From NCBI RefSeq assembly GCF_000963005.1, contig NZ_JZHZ01000007.1, forward strand, positions 1,156,118 through 1,220,117: a DNA stretch of 64,000 nt. The letters are read 5' to 3'. A model generated the notes under the pieces. The model searched no databases. It saw nothing but the letters and a program-made list of their open reading frames with translations, and was not told the origin of the DNA. Position 1 is the stretch's first letter. Each line of letters starts with the position of its first letter. Below, in pieces: positions 26,239 through 34,258 of this stretch. This stretch comes from Xanthomonas sp. GPE 39. Lineage in GTDB: Bacteria > Pseudomonadota > Gammaproteobacteria > Xanthomonadales > Xanthomonadaceae. The position numbers were made by a program, and so were the translations under genes.

Positions 26239-26847
26239 ATGAAACTGCACCACCTTGCCGCCACCGCCCTCATGCCGCTGGCCCTGACCGCTGCGGGGTG
26301 CTCCAAAGGCATCGATGTCGGCAATGACGGCGCCACCGGGCACCTCAATCCGCACCCGGTCAAACGCTACGAAGTGATTGCCACCTCCCATGCGCCGGGG
26401 CCGTGGGATGCGATCAAGGCATACATCGGGTATGACGTCATCAATGAGAAATGTGTGCCGATGATGCCGTTCGTTGGTGTGCGGCAAGTGCCTGGTACCG
26501 GGCTCGATGTTCCCATGACACAGGTCGACGATCACACGTGGAAGGGGTATTTCTATCGAGATGCCTTGCTCGATGAGGATTACTTCAAGCTTGGTGTGTG
26601 CCACTGGGATGCGACCGGTGCTGGCATTTCGGCGATTGCCAAGGGAGTTAGGTTCAATTGGGGCGGTATGTTGCAAGAATTACTGCACGACAGTCCTGAG
26701 GCGAGCTACTTCAAGAAGAGCGCATACGGAGACAGATCTTTGGCTCCTTATGGGGCACCTGATTTTAGTCCTACTGACCATAATGTGCTTCAACATCCTG
26801 ATGTGTATTTCCAAGTCACCATCGCTGTCAAGGAAGCCAAGCCATGA
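26239..26847 (+). CDS. Lipoprotein, putative immunity protein 1 (X-Tfi-like)
   Basis: A 202-residue lipoprotein: signal peptide with lipobox LTAAGC at residues ~16-21, then a soluble domain. Xanthomonas type IV secretion toxins are generally encoded next to a periplasmic lipoprotein that neutralises them, and this gene sits directly upstream of a lipase with its stop overlapping the lipase start (ATGA at 26844-26847). Start 26239 is favoured because it places the signal peptide at the N-terminus and has an upstream CGAGGA, although the frame is open back to 25990. The C-terminal half differs strongly from copy 2 whereas the N-terminus is nearly identical, as expected if the former sets partner specificity. 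I recognise no named domain. Confidence 0.75.
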   Translation: MKLHHLAATALMPLALTAAGCSKGIDVGNDGATGHLNPHPVKRYEVIATSHAPGPWDAIKAYIGYDVINEKCVPMMPFVGVRQVPGTGLDVPMTQVDDHTWKGYFYRDALLDEDYFKLGVCHWDATGAGISAIAKGVRFNWGGMLQELLHDSPEASYFKKSAYGDRSLAPYGAPDFSPTDHNVLQHPDVYFQVTIAVKEAKP

Positions 26848-28121
26848 ACCCTGCCGATCAAGCACATGCCGACGCTGCTATTAATTCCTATAGAAACCGT
26901 TCGCAGAGTGAAGTTGACAGTCCCAAGCGCATATATCTAGGTAATGCGAAATATACCGTCTTCGGCTACGCGAACGATCCTATAACCGGCTTTCATGCTA
27001 CTGCCTACAGAAATAGAGATACACAAGAGATCATCATCGCCTACCGCGGCACCGATACGGCTTTATTTACCGGCGAGACCAAGGCGGAAAAAGCGCAGCA
27101 TGCGCTCACCACCATCCAAGACATCGCAGTCGATGCCACGATGGTGCGTGATGCCATCAATCCACAAAAGGCCGCCGCCGATGCGTTCACAGCACAGATG
27201 CTCGCCAAGGCGGCTGAGCAGGGCATCCCAAAAGACCACGTGACCGTCGCCGGCCATTCCCTCGGCGGCGCGCTGGCGCAGATCGAGGCAGCGGAATTCG
27301 GCCTGCGCGGCGCCACCTTCAACGCTTACGGCGCGGTGAGCCTGCGCCACCACGTGCCGGAAGGTGGCACGCAGGTGACCAATTACGTGATGGCGGGCGA
27401 TGTTGTGAGCGCGGCCAGTCGGCATTACGGCACGGTGGTGACCCTGGCGACGCCAGAGGATGTGCAAGCGCTCAAAGACGCGCACTACCTCGACGCCAGC
27501 CACGGCGCATCGCCGCCCAATCCGTTACAGGCGATGCGCATGGGCGATCACAGCGTCACGCACTTCAGTGGCCCGCAGAGCGTGCTGTTCCCGGAGAGGC
27601 TGGCGCAGCACCAGGCCAACTACGCGCAGAACAAGGCCGCCTTTGACCATTTGCGCCAGGACATCCATCAAGACCGCGAGCTACTGAGGATGGCCCTGAA
27701 TCCTGTCGCGACTGCCGCCATGGCGGCGAAGGCGGAAGTACTGGCGGTGCAGAGGCGTGCCGAACATGCCTACGATGCCGGTCGTCAAACCGTGGAGCGC
27801 GGCATCCATGCGGTCGAACATGCTGGCGGCCAAGCTTACGAGACCGTCACTCATCCAGGGCAGTGGTTCGGGCAGAGCACGCCAGCAGCTTCCCTCCCTC
27901 CCACATCGACGAACGCGGACACGTCCTCCTCCTCTTCATCCTCATCCGCTGCCGCGTCCACATTGTCCCCGGCGATGGACAGGCGCACGGGACTGCAGGA
28001 AGACCACGCCGCCCAACAGCAGCACGAACGCATCCAACAGGCGCAGCAGCACGCCCCACACCTGGCACAAACCCACCGACAGACACCGCCGCCACCTGTT
28101 CACAGCAACCCTGCACAATGA
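26844..28121 (+). CDS. Class 3 lipase-like toxin lacking the C-terminal secretion region (orphan copy)
   Basis: A 425-residue protein with an alpha/beta-hydrolase lipase_3 domain: nucleophile elbow AGHSLGGALA (Ser ~139), preceded by IIIAYRGTD. Residues ~1-345 match the longer lipase at 29034-31244, then the sequence departs into a Ser-rich and Gln/His/Pro-rich tail ending PVHSNPAQ. The tail lacks the C-terminal XVIPCD-type region that would deliver an effector to VirD4, so this copy is probably not secreted by that route. The truncation coincides with the end of the direct repeat. It is translationally coupled to the upstream lipoprotein. The catalytic domain looks intact, so it may still be toxic or serve as a recombination donor. 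Confidence 0.8.
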   Translation: MNPADQAHADAAINSYRNRSQSEVDSPKRIYLGNAKYTVFGYANDPITGFHATAYRNRDTQEIIIAYRGTDTALFTGETKAEKAQHALTTIQDIAVDATMVRDAINPQKAAADAFTAQMLAKAAEQGIPKDHVTVAGHSLGGALAQIEAAEFGLRGATFNAYGAVSLRHHVPEGGTQVTNYVMAGDVVSAASRHYGTVVTLATPEDVQALKDAHYLDASHGASPPNPLQAMRMGDHSVTHFSGPQSVLFPERLAQHQANYAQNKAAFDHLRQDIHQDRELLRMALNPVATAAMAAKAEVLAVQRRAEHAYDAGRQTVERGIHAVEHAGGQAYETVTHPGQWFGQSTPAASLPPTSTNADTSSSSSSSSAAASTLSPAMDRRTGLQEDHAAQQQHERIQQAQQHAPHLAQTHRQTPPPPVHSNPAQ

Positions 28122-28176
28122 AAGTACGATCTGCTCTGATGGCATCCCCCCTTCTCCAAGGCCGAGTTCACGCGCG

Positions 28177-28425
28177 ATGAGCCAGGACACCGACGATCAC
28201 GACGATCACAGCGACAATCCCTATCGCCCGCGCAAACTCAAGGTGCGCGATCCGCTGCACGATCTGCAACTTCTGCGCGATATGGCGATCATCAATGCGC
28301 GGGTGCGCGCCGAGCTGGGGCCACTGCCACCTGGCGGATTGCCGGTGGAACCCAAGCGCAAACCCGCGCCGTGGCCGTCCCAATCGACCGCCGCATCCGC
28401 GACCAATCCCCCCGAGGACGACCCG
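28177..28425 (+). other. In-frame 83-codon leader ahead of lipoprotein 2
   Basis: Almost identical to the leader at 25990-26238, again an ATG followed by 83 codons fused in frame to the lipoprotein start. The ribosome site is poorer here: the AAGGAG of copy 1 lies just outside the repeated sequence and is not conserved. Confidence 0.45.
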
Positions 28426-29037
28426 ATGAAACTGCACCACCTGGCCGCCACCGCCCTCATGCCGTTGGCCCTGACCGCTGCCGGGTGCTCCAAAGGCATC
28501 GATGTCGGCAATGACGGCGCCACCGGGCACCTCAATCCGCACCCGGTCAAACGCTACGAAGTGATTGCCACCTCCCATGCGCCGGGGCCGTGGGATGCGT
28601 TTGAGGGGGCCTACATCCACTACGACGTGATCAATCCGAAATGCGTGCCGATGATCCCGTTTATTGGCGAGCAGCACATGCCCAATACCGGGCTCGATGT
28701 TCCCATGACCCGCGTGGACGATCACACGTGGAAGGGATATTTCTATCGCGACGCGTTGCTGGATGAGGACTACTTCAAGCTCGGCGTGTGCCACTGGGAT
28801 GTCACCAGCGTTAGCGCCAGTGCCATAGCGAAAGGCGTTAGATTTGCCTGGAGTGGTGCGTTTGAACAACTCCTGCGAGAAAGTCAGGAGACCTACTACT
28901 TCAAGAAAAGCGTGTATGGGGATACTTCTTTCGCTCCCTATGGCGCTCCAACCCTCACTGGAGAAGATGATGAGGTAATTCAGCATCCAGATGCTCATTT
29001 CTCAGTCACCATCGCTGTCAAGGAAGCCAAGCAATGA
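28426..29037 (+). CDS. Lipoprotein, putative immunity protein 2 (X-Tfi-like)
   Basis: A 203-residue lipoprotein with the same signal peptide and lipobox (LTAAGC) as copy 1. The N-terminal ~60 residues are essentially identical to copy 1; after PGPWDA the two diverge, sharing only patches such as DDHTWKGYFYRDALLDEDYF. It ends inside the start codon of the full-length lipase (ATGA at 29034-29037), so toxin and antidote are coupled. By family precedent it would sit in the outer or inner membrane facing the periplasm and neutralise the cognate lipase. The frame is open upstream to 28177. Confidence 0.78.
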   Translation: MKLHHLAATALMPLALTAAGCSKGIDVGNDGATGHLNPHPVKRYEVIATSHAPGPWDAFEGAYIHYDVINPKCVPMIPFIGEQHMPNTGLDVPMTRVDDHTWKGYFYRDALLDEDYFKLGVCHWDVTSVSASAIAKGVRFAWSGAFEQLLRESQETYYFKKSVYGDTSFAPYGAPTLTGEDDEVIQHPDAHFSVTIAVKEAKQ

Positions 29038-31244
29038 ATCCTGTCGATCAAGCACGCGCTGATGCTGCCAATGACTCATATTTAAACCGTTCACAAAGTG
29101 ATGTTGAGAAGCAGGTAAAAGTTCTTCTCAATGGGCACTGGCACCAAGTATTTGGTTACGCAAACGATCCTATAACCGGTTTTCATGCCACGGCATATCA
29201 GACTGTGGAGAAGCCACATCACATCATCATCGCCTATCGCGGCACCGACCCAGGTCTATTTACCGGTGAGACCAAGGCGGAAAAAGCAAGCCATGCGCTC
29301 ACCACACTCCAGGACATCGCCGTTGATGCCACGATGGTGCGTGATGCCGTCAACCCACAAAAGGCCGCCGCAGATGCGTTCACCGCCCAGATGCTCGCGA
29401 AGGCAGCCAAGCAGGGCATCCCCAAAGACCAGGTGACCGTCGCCGGCCACTCCCTCGGCGGCGCGCTGGCGCAGATCGAGGCGGCGGAATTCGGCCTGCG
29501 CGGCGCCACCTTCAACGCTTACGGTGCGGTGAGCCTGCGCCACCACGTGCCGGAAGGTGGCACGCAGGTGACCAATTACGTCCTGGCAGGGGATCCGGTG
29601 AGTGCGGCCAGTCGGCACTACGGCACGGTGGTGACCCTGGCGACGCCAGAGGATGTGCAAGCGCTCAAAGACGCGCACTACCTCGACGCCAGCCACAGCG
29701 CATCGCCACCCAATCCGTTACAGGCGATGCGCATGGGCGATCACAGCGGCATGCACTTCACTGGCCCGCAGAGCGTGCTGTTCCCGGAGAGGCTGGCGCA
29801 GCACCAGGCCAACTACGCGCAGAACAAGGCCGCCTTTGACCATTTGCGCCATGACATCCATCAGGACCGCGAGCTACTGAGGATGGCTCTGAATCCTGTC
29901 GCGACTGCCGCCATGGCGGCGAAGGCGGAAGCGCTGGCGGTGCAGGTGCGTGCCGAACATGCCTACGATGCCGGTCGTCAAACCGTGGAGCGCGGCATCC
30001 ATGCGGTCGAACATGCTGGCGGCCAAGCTTACGAGACCGTCACCCATCCAGGGCAGTGGTTCGGGCAGAGCACGCCAGCCGCACCCACGCCACAGGCGCA
30101 GCAACACCAGGCGCCGCATTTGGTGCAGCCCCCCACGCAGAGACATGCACCGCCGCCACAGCACAGCACTGCGGCCCCGGAACAACCGGCCAGCGTGGAT
30201 ACACAGGAACAGGCACGGATCGCGCAACTCCAGCAGCAGGAACAGCAAGCGCAGGCAGCGCGCGAGCAGCAACACCACCTCGCGCAGCAACATGCCCAGT
30301 TGCACCGCCAAGCTATGGATGCGCAGCAACGCGAACACGAACAGCGGCAAACCCAGGACCCCCGACCGCACGGACACGAACAACGTCAGGCGGCCGCGCC
30401 CGTGCAGTACACCCCGCCGACACGCCCGCCGCGTTCGGACGCACACCTCCAAGACTTCCGGCAACCTGACCACCCAATGCACTCGCGCTATACGCAGTTC
30501 AAGAATGCGCTGGAACAATCCCATACATTGCCGATAAATGGCGATAAATTGCCCTACGGCCCCGCACAGCAGGAACGGCTGGCCGCTGGGTTCACCGACG
30601 CCCTCGGCATTGATCCGCATTACGAACACAGCATCAGAGGCTTCAAGCAGCATCAGGGCCAACTGCTGGCCTATGACCAGCCGTACTCATTCAACGTAAA
30701 GAGCAACGTGTTACGGATCGATCCCGAACAGGCATTGGTGAAGTCGCCCGAGCAGCATGCCGCGAGCTGGAAGGCGCGGGAAGCATCCCACCCAGAGCCG
30801 CCAAGCCGCGTCATTGCCCCGATCACGGTCACCGCCGAGGACATGCGCCATCCCGCGCATCCGCGCCATGCGATGTTCGAACAGGCCCGCAGTGCCATCG
30901 CCAATGCCAATGAAAGGTGGGGCCGACCGGCACCGGATCCGGAACAGTTGGACCGTCATGCGGCGCACGTTGTGGTGGAGGCGCGCAAGTTCGGTCATAC
31001 CGAAGTGGAGCGTGTCCACCTGGGGATGCCGCAGGGGTATGCGACCCAGACACCGAATTACGCGGTGCAAGCGGAGGGGAAGATAGTGGCGCGTATCTTT
31101 GCGCCGGACCTGGCGCAAGCGCCGAACGTGGCCCAGGCCAGCCAGCAATTGCAGACGGTGGAGCAGCAGAACCTCGCCGAGCAGGCGATGCAGGCCCAGC
31201 GCGCGGCGCAGATGCAAGGGCAGGGCATGGTCATGAAGCTGTAG
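29034..31244 (+). CDS. Class 3 lipase effector with C-terminal XVIPCD-type region (X-Tfe-like, type IV secreted toxin)
   Basis: A 736-residue protein. Residues ~1-345 are a lipase_3 domain (IIIAYRGTD; AGHSLGGALA with Ser ~140), followed by a Gln/Pro-rich linker (~350-470). A block starting HPMHSRYTQFKNALE (~479) comes next, then a second starting HPAHPRHAMFEQARSAI (~606), each followed by a Gln/Arg-rich helix and a small beta region, and a Gln-rich end. The last block matches what I know of the XVIPCD domain that binds the VirD4 coupling protein in Xanthomonas. The inferred role is a phospholipase injected into rival bacteria. No virB/virD4 machinery is in the window, so delivery would need a locus elsewhere. 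Confidence 0.85.
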   Translation: MNPVDQARADAANDSYLNRSQSDVEKQVKVLLNGHWHQVFGYANDPITGFHATAYQTVEKPHHIIIAYRGTDPGLFTGETKAEKASHALTTLQDIAVDATMVRDAVNPQKAAADAFTAQMLAKAAKQGIPKDQVTVAGHSLGGALAQIEAAEFGLRGATFNAYGAVSLRHHVPEGGTQVTNYVLAGDPVSAASRHYGTVVTLATPEDVQALKDAHYLDASHSASPPNPLQAMRMGDHSGMHFTGPQSVLFPERLAQHQANYAQNKAAFDHLRHDIHQDRELLRMALNPVATAAMAAKAEALAVQVRAEHAYDAGRQTVERGIHAVEHAGGQAYETVTHPGQWFGQSTPAAPTPQAQQHQAPHLVQPPTQRHAPPPQHSTAAPEQPASVDTQEQARIAQLQQQEQQAQAAREQQHHLAQQHAQLHRQAMDAQQREHEQRQTQDPRPHGHEQRQAAAPVQYTPPTRPPRSDAHLQDFRQPDHPMHSRYTQFKNALEQSHTLPINGDKLPYGPAQQERLAAGFTDALGIDPHYEHSIRGFKQHQGQLLAYDQPYSFNVKSNVLRIDPEQALVKSPEQHAASWKAREASHPEPPSRVIAPITVTAEDMRHPAHPRHAMFEQARSAIANANERWGRPAPDPEQLDRHAAHVVVEARKFGHTEVERVHLGMPQGYATQTPNYAVQAEGKIVARIFAPDLAQAPNVAQASQQLQTVEQQNLAEQAMQAQRAAQMQGQGMVMKL

Positions 31245-31385
31245 GCGGCAACCGTAGGCCATCCAGGCACGCCGAATGGACAGCCATGCGCTGAACCGCA
31301 CCGCGCCCGACGACTTCACCCACCCAAGGCGTTGCAGCATCCATCACGCTCGATTTCGCCCGATTTCCCAAGGAAGAGTCCCCCG

Positions 31386-31745
31386 ATGAATTCGCGTACC
31401 AAAGGCATTACCGCCGTCATCGCGTTGCTACCCGTTGCCATCGCTGGGCTGTATCTGTCTGACTTTTTGGTGCTGACTCTGCTCGGAGAACACGCACAGG
31501 TCCAACTACTGACCTATTGGTGCTATTGGCAGGTGGTGGATCAGCCAGCGTGGCATCCGTATGCGCCGAAAATCAAGCTGTCGGGTATCTGCGGCTTCGG
31601 CTTGCCTGCCATGCTCGATCTCATTAAACCGCGCCCGAGCGTGCAGCAGACGATGCATGATGTGCAGCAATTCGATCACGTCGAGGCCATCGATCACGCC
31701 GTATACCTGACGCAACAGCAACAGTTGCAGGCCCAGCAGGCGTAG
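31386..31745 (+). CDS. Small membrane protein resembling a VirD4/TraG N-terminal anchor (stub 2)
   Basis: A 119-residue protein with a strong AAGGAAGAG ribosome site. The N-terminal helix (ITAVIALLPVAIAGLYLSD), the YWQVVDQPAWHPYAPKIKLSG loop and the GFGLPAMLDLIKPRPS end resemble the anchor of VirD4/TraG coupling proteins and the stub at 25629-25934. Where the coupling protein would continue into its NTPase, this frame instead carries a ~35-residue tail ending in a Gln-rich stretch. It lies about 140 bases after the effector gene. It may be a separate small protein or a recombination scar. Confidence 0.55.
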   Translation: MNSRTKGITAVIALLPVAIAGLYLSDFLVLTLLGEHAQVQLLTYWCYWQVVDQPAWHPYAPKIKLSGICGFGLPAMLDLIKPRPSVQQTMHDVQQFDHVEAIDHAVYLTQQQQLQAQQA

Positions 31746-32040
31746 ATGCCAGGAGGGCGTTGAGCGCCGTTCTCAACGGTCGATGCCGGCTCGCGTTCCT
31801 CGTCGTCATCCCGCACGCCGATGCGCGCGTGCCTGTCGGCAGATCGGGCTATGAGCGCCTGACTCGCGCAAGTCAGCCTGCCTTCGCCACGCGGAGGCGT
31901 TTCAGTCACCGCTGAGCAGGACATCAAGTGGGACATTGCACATGCGTAGCATAGGCGTTTTGCGCTGTCGGGAGTCAGGCTTTCTGCTCCCCATCTGGCC
32001 GTAAATCACCAGGCAGGGCTGGCGCAGGCGGTGATGCGGA
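31746..32040. other. Intergenic, no gene seen
   Basis: About 300 bases between the accessory island and the thrS leader. No supported ORF, RNA gene or mobile-element end is visible. Confidence 0.4.
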
Positions 32041-32070
32041 TTACCAATTTGATCGCAACTGGTTTACCAT
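32041..32070 (+). promoter_or_regulatory. Possible thrS promoter
   Basis: TTACCA (32041-32046) and TACCAT (32065-32070) with 18-base spacing are a modest sigma-70 match. They are positioned to start transcription about 55 bases before the leader peptide. Confidence 0.35.
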
Positions 32071-32131
32071 TTTGCGCATCATCAGATGCCAAACATGGGT
32101 GGCCCGCGGCGACGCCGGCCGAGCGTGCGAC

Positions 32132-32158
32132 ATGAGCACTACCACCGCTTCCGTTTGA
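32132..32158 (+). CDS. thrS leader peptide MSTTTASV
   Basis: ATG followed by Ser, three consecutive Thr codons (ACT ACC ACC), Ala, Ser, Val and TGA. It lies 133 bases before thrS and directly ahead of a terminator hairpin. Such runs of the regulatory amino acid are the hallmark of ribosome-mediated attenuation. The ribosome site is weak. It is too short to be judged by homology; the case rests on Thr content, position, and the competing hairpins that follow. Confidence 0.65.
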   Translation: MSTTTASV

Positions 32159-32165
32159 ATTTCCG

Positions 32166-32207
32166 CACAAGGCTATCCGAGCAGGCGCCCTTGTGGCGCC
32201 TTCTTTT
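32166..32207 (+). terminator. thrS attenuator: antiterminator/terminator pair
   Basis: The terminator is AGGCGCC (32183-32189), loop CTTGT, GGCGCCT (32195-32201), followed by a T-rich tract to 32207. The competing antiterminator is CACAAGG (32166-32172) pairing with CCTTGTG (32189-32195), which uses up the terminator loop. A ribosome stalled on the Thr codons would leave 32166-32172 free and permit read-through. One that reaches the stop at 32156-32158 would cover it and allow termination. Confidence 0.7.
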
Positions 32208-32290
32208 ATGTCCCACGTCCTGCCATGGCGGATCGCCAAGCCGACGTGCAAGCCGCTCGCCTGTTTCCATTTTCCTTATTGCCGACGCCC

Positions 32291-34195
32291 ATGATTACGA
32301 TCACGCTTCCCGACGGCAGCCGCCGTGATTTCGAACATCCTGTTAGCCCCATGGACGTGGCTCAGTCCATTGGTCCGGGCCTGGCCAAGGCGACCATCGC
32401 CGGCCAGGTCGACGGCCGCCTGGTCGATGCCTGCGACCTCATCGATCACGATGCCAGCCTGCGTCTCATCACCGCCAAGGACGAGGAGGGCGTGGACATC
32501 ATTCGCCACTCCTGCGCGCATCTGGTCGGCCACGCGGTCAAGCAGTTGTACCCCGAGGCCAAGATGGTGATCGGGCCGGTCATCGCCGAGGGGTTCTACT
32601 ACGACATCTACAGCGCGCGTCCGTTCACCCCCGAGGACATGGCGGCGATCGAGCGGCGCATGCAGGAACTGATCGCGCAGGATTACGACGTGATCAAAAA
32701 GGTCACCCCGCGTGCGGAGGTGATCGAGGTGTTCCAGCAGCGCGGCGAGGATTACAAGCTACGCTTGATCGCGGACATGCCCGAAGACGTCACCGCCATG
32801 GGCCTGTACTACCACCAGGAATACGTGGACATGTGCCGCGGGCCGCACGTGCCGAACACGCGTTTCCTCAAGGCGTTCAAGCTGACCCGCATCTCCGGCG
32901 CCTACTGGCGTGGCGATGCCAAGAACGAGCAGTTGCAGCGCATTTACGGCACCGCCTGGGCCGACAAGAAGCAACTCGATGCCTACATCCTGCGCATGGA
33001 AGAGGCGGACAAGCGCGACCATCGCAAGATCGCCAAGGCGCTGGACCTGTTCCATTTGCAGGAAGAAGGGCCGGGGTTGGTGTTCTGGCATCCCAAGGGG
33101 TGGTCGATCTGGCAGGTGGTCGAGCAGTACATGCGCAAGGTGTACCGCGACAACGGCTACGGCGAGGTGCGTTGCCCGCAGATTCTGGACGTGTCGCTGT
33201 GGCAGCAGTCCGGTCACTGGGACAACTACCAGGACAACATGTTCTTCACCGAGTCGGAGAAGCGCACTTACGCGGTCAAGCCGATGAACTGCCCGGGCCA
33301 TGTGCAGGTGTTCAATCAGGGCCTGCACAGCTATCGCGACTTGCCGATCCGCTACGGCGAGTTCGGTGCCTGCCACCGCAACGAGCCGTCCGGTGCGTTG
33401 CACGGCATCCTGCGGGTGCGCGGGTTCACCCAGGACGATGGTCATATCTTCTGTACCGAGCAGCAGATCGAGGCCGAGGTCACCGCCTTCCATCGTCAGG
33501 CGCTGAAGGTGTACACGGATTTCGGTTTCGACGACATCCAGATCAAGATCGCCCTGCGCCCGGACAAGCGCCTGGGTGAGGATGCGACCTGGGACAAGGC
33601 CGAAGCCGCGTTGCGCGCCGCGCTTGGTGCCTGTGGGGTGGAATGGCAGGAACTACCGGGCGAGGGTGCGTTCTACGGCCCGAAGATCGAGTATCACCTG
33701 AAGGATGCGATCGGTCGCACCTGGCAGCTCGGCACCATGCAGGTCGATTTCATGATGCCTGGCCGCCTCGGTGCCGAGTACGTGGACGAACACAGCCAGA
33801 AGCGACATCCGGTGATGCTGCATCGGGCCATCGTCGGCTCGATGGAGCGCTTCATCGGCATCCTGATCGAGCACCACGCCGGCGTCTTCCCGGCCTGGCT
33901 GGCCCCGGTGCAGGCGATGGTCATGAATATCACCGATGCGCAGGCTGACTATGTAGACAACGTGCGGAAACTCCTTGCAAATCAAGGCTTCCGCATCGAG
34001 GCCGATTTGCGGAACGAAAAAATCGGCTATAAGATTCGCGAACATACGCTGCAGCGGGTGCCGTATCTGCTTGTCGTGGGCGACCGCGAAAAGGAAAACG
34101 GCGCCATTGCAGTACGCACGCGCTCGGGGGAAGACTTGGGGACCATGTCGGTTGCCGCTTTCGCCGAACGTCTGCGTGCCGAGCAGTCGGCGTAA
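32291..34195 (+). CDS. thrS: Threonyl-tRNA synthetase
   Basis: A 634-residue class II aminoacyl-tRNA synthetase that charges tRNA-Thr. It has the N-terminal TGS-like domain ([17 protein letters not shown]), the editing-domain [14 protein letters not shown] (residues ~74-87, zinc-like HxxxH), the motif 2 region [15 protein letters not shown], motif 3 [11 protein letters not shown], and the C-terminal anticodon-binding domain ending in [10 protein letters not shown]. The ATG at 32291 matches the family N-terminus; an in-frame ATG at 32225 would add 22 residues with no homology. The gene heads the conserved thrS-infC-rpmI-rplT-pheST-ihfA block and appears to be controlled by the attenuator in its leader. 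Confidence 0.98.
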   Translation: MITITLPDGSRRDFEHPVSPMDVAQSIGPGLAKATIAGQVDGRLVDACDLIDHDASLRLITAKDEEGVDIIRHSCAHLVGHAVKQLYPEAKMVIGPVIAEGFYYDIYSARPFTPEDMAAIERRMQELIAQDYDVIKKVTPRAEVIEVFQQRGEDYKLRLIADMPEDVTAMGLYYHQEYVDMCRGPHVPNTRFLKAFKLTRISGAYWRGDAKNEQLQRIYGTAWADKKQLDAYILRMEEADKRDHRKIAKALDLFHLQEEGPGLVFWHPKGWSIWQVVEQYMRKVYRDNGYGEVRCPQILDVSLWQQSGHWDNYQDNMFFTESEKRTYAVKPMNCPGHVQVFNQGLHSYRDLPIRYGEFGACHRNEPSGALHGILRVRGFTQDDGHIFCTEQQIEAEVTAFHRQALKVYTDFGFDDIQIKIALRPDKRLGEDATWDKAEAALRAALGACGVEWQELPGEGAFYGPKIEYHLKDAIGRTWQLGTMQVDFMMPGRLGAEYVDEHSQKRHPVMLHRAIVGSMERFIGILIEHHAGVFPAWLAPVQAMVMNITDAQADYVDNVRKLLANQGFRIEADLRNEKIGYKIREHTLQRVPYLLVVGDREKENGAIAVRTRSGEDLGTMSVAAFAERLRAEQSA

Positions 34196-34203
34196 GATCA
34201 TCC

Positions 34204-34232
34204 TGCCGCGGGCGAAATTTCCGCTCGCGGCA
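34204..34232 (+). promoter_or_regulatory. Hairpin in the thrS-infC spacer
   Basis: TGCCGCG (34204-34210) pairs with CGCGGCA (34226-34232), with a further GCG/CGC inside and an AAATTTC loop. It lies 27 bases before the infC start and is not followed by a T run, so it is more likely a regulatory or processing element than a terminator. Confidence 0.4.
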
Positions 34233-34258
34233 TTCCGATTCCCCTGGGAGATTGCAAC

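Larger units (their letters stand above)
25981..27886 (+). repeat. Direct repeat copy 1 of immunity-toxin module
   Basis: A ~1.9 kb unit holding an 83-codon leader, a lipoprotein and most of a lipase. It is near-identical at both ends to 28168-30079, with a diverged central patch (about 26410-27040). The shared sequence starts at TCACGCGCGATGAGCC and ends just after the CAGAGCACGCCAGC that precedes the lipase linker. Confidence 0.9.
28168..30079 (+). repeat. Direct repeat copy 2 of immunity-toxin module
   Basis: Second copy of the leader-lipoprotein-lipase unit, offset 2187-2193 bases from copy 1. The outer parts differ from copy 1 by only scattered bases. The internal segment covering the lipoprotein C-terminus and the lipase N-terminus differs heavily. 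Confidence 0.9.

Noticed and set aside
32041..32290. T-box riboswitch ahead of thrS
   Set aside because: No T-box sequence or specifier stem-loop; the leader peptide with Thr codons explains the terminator better.
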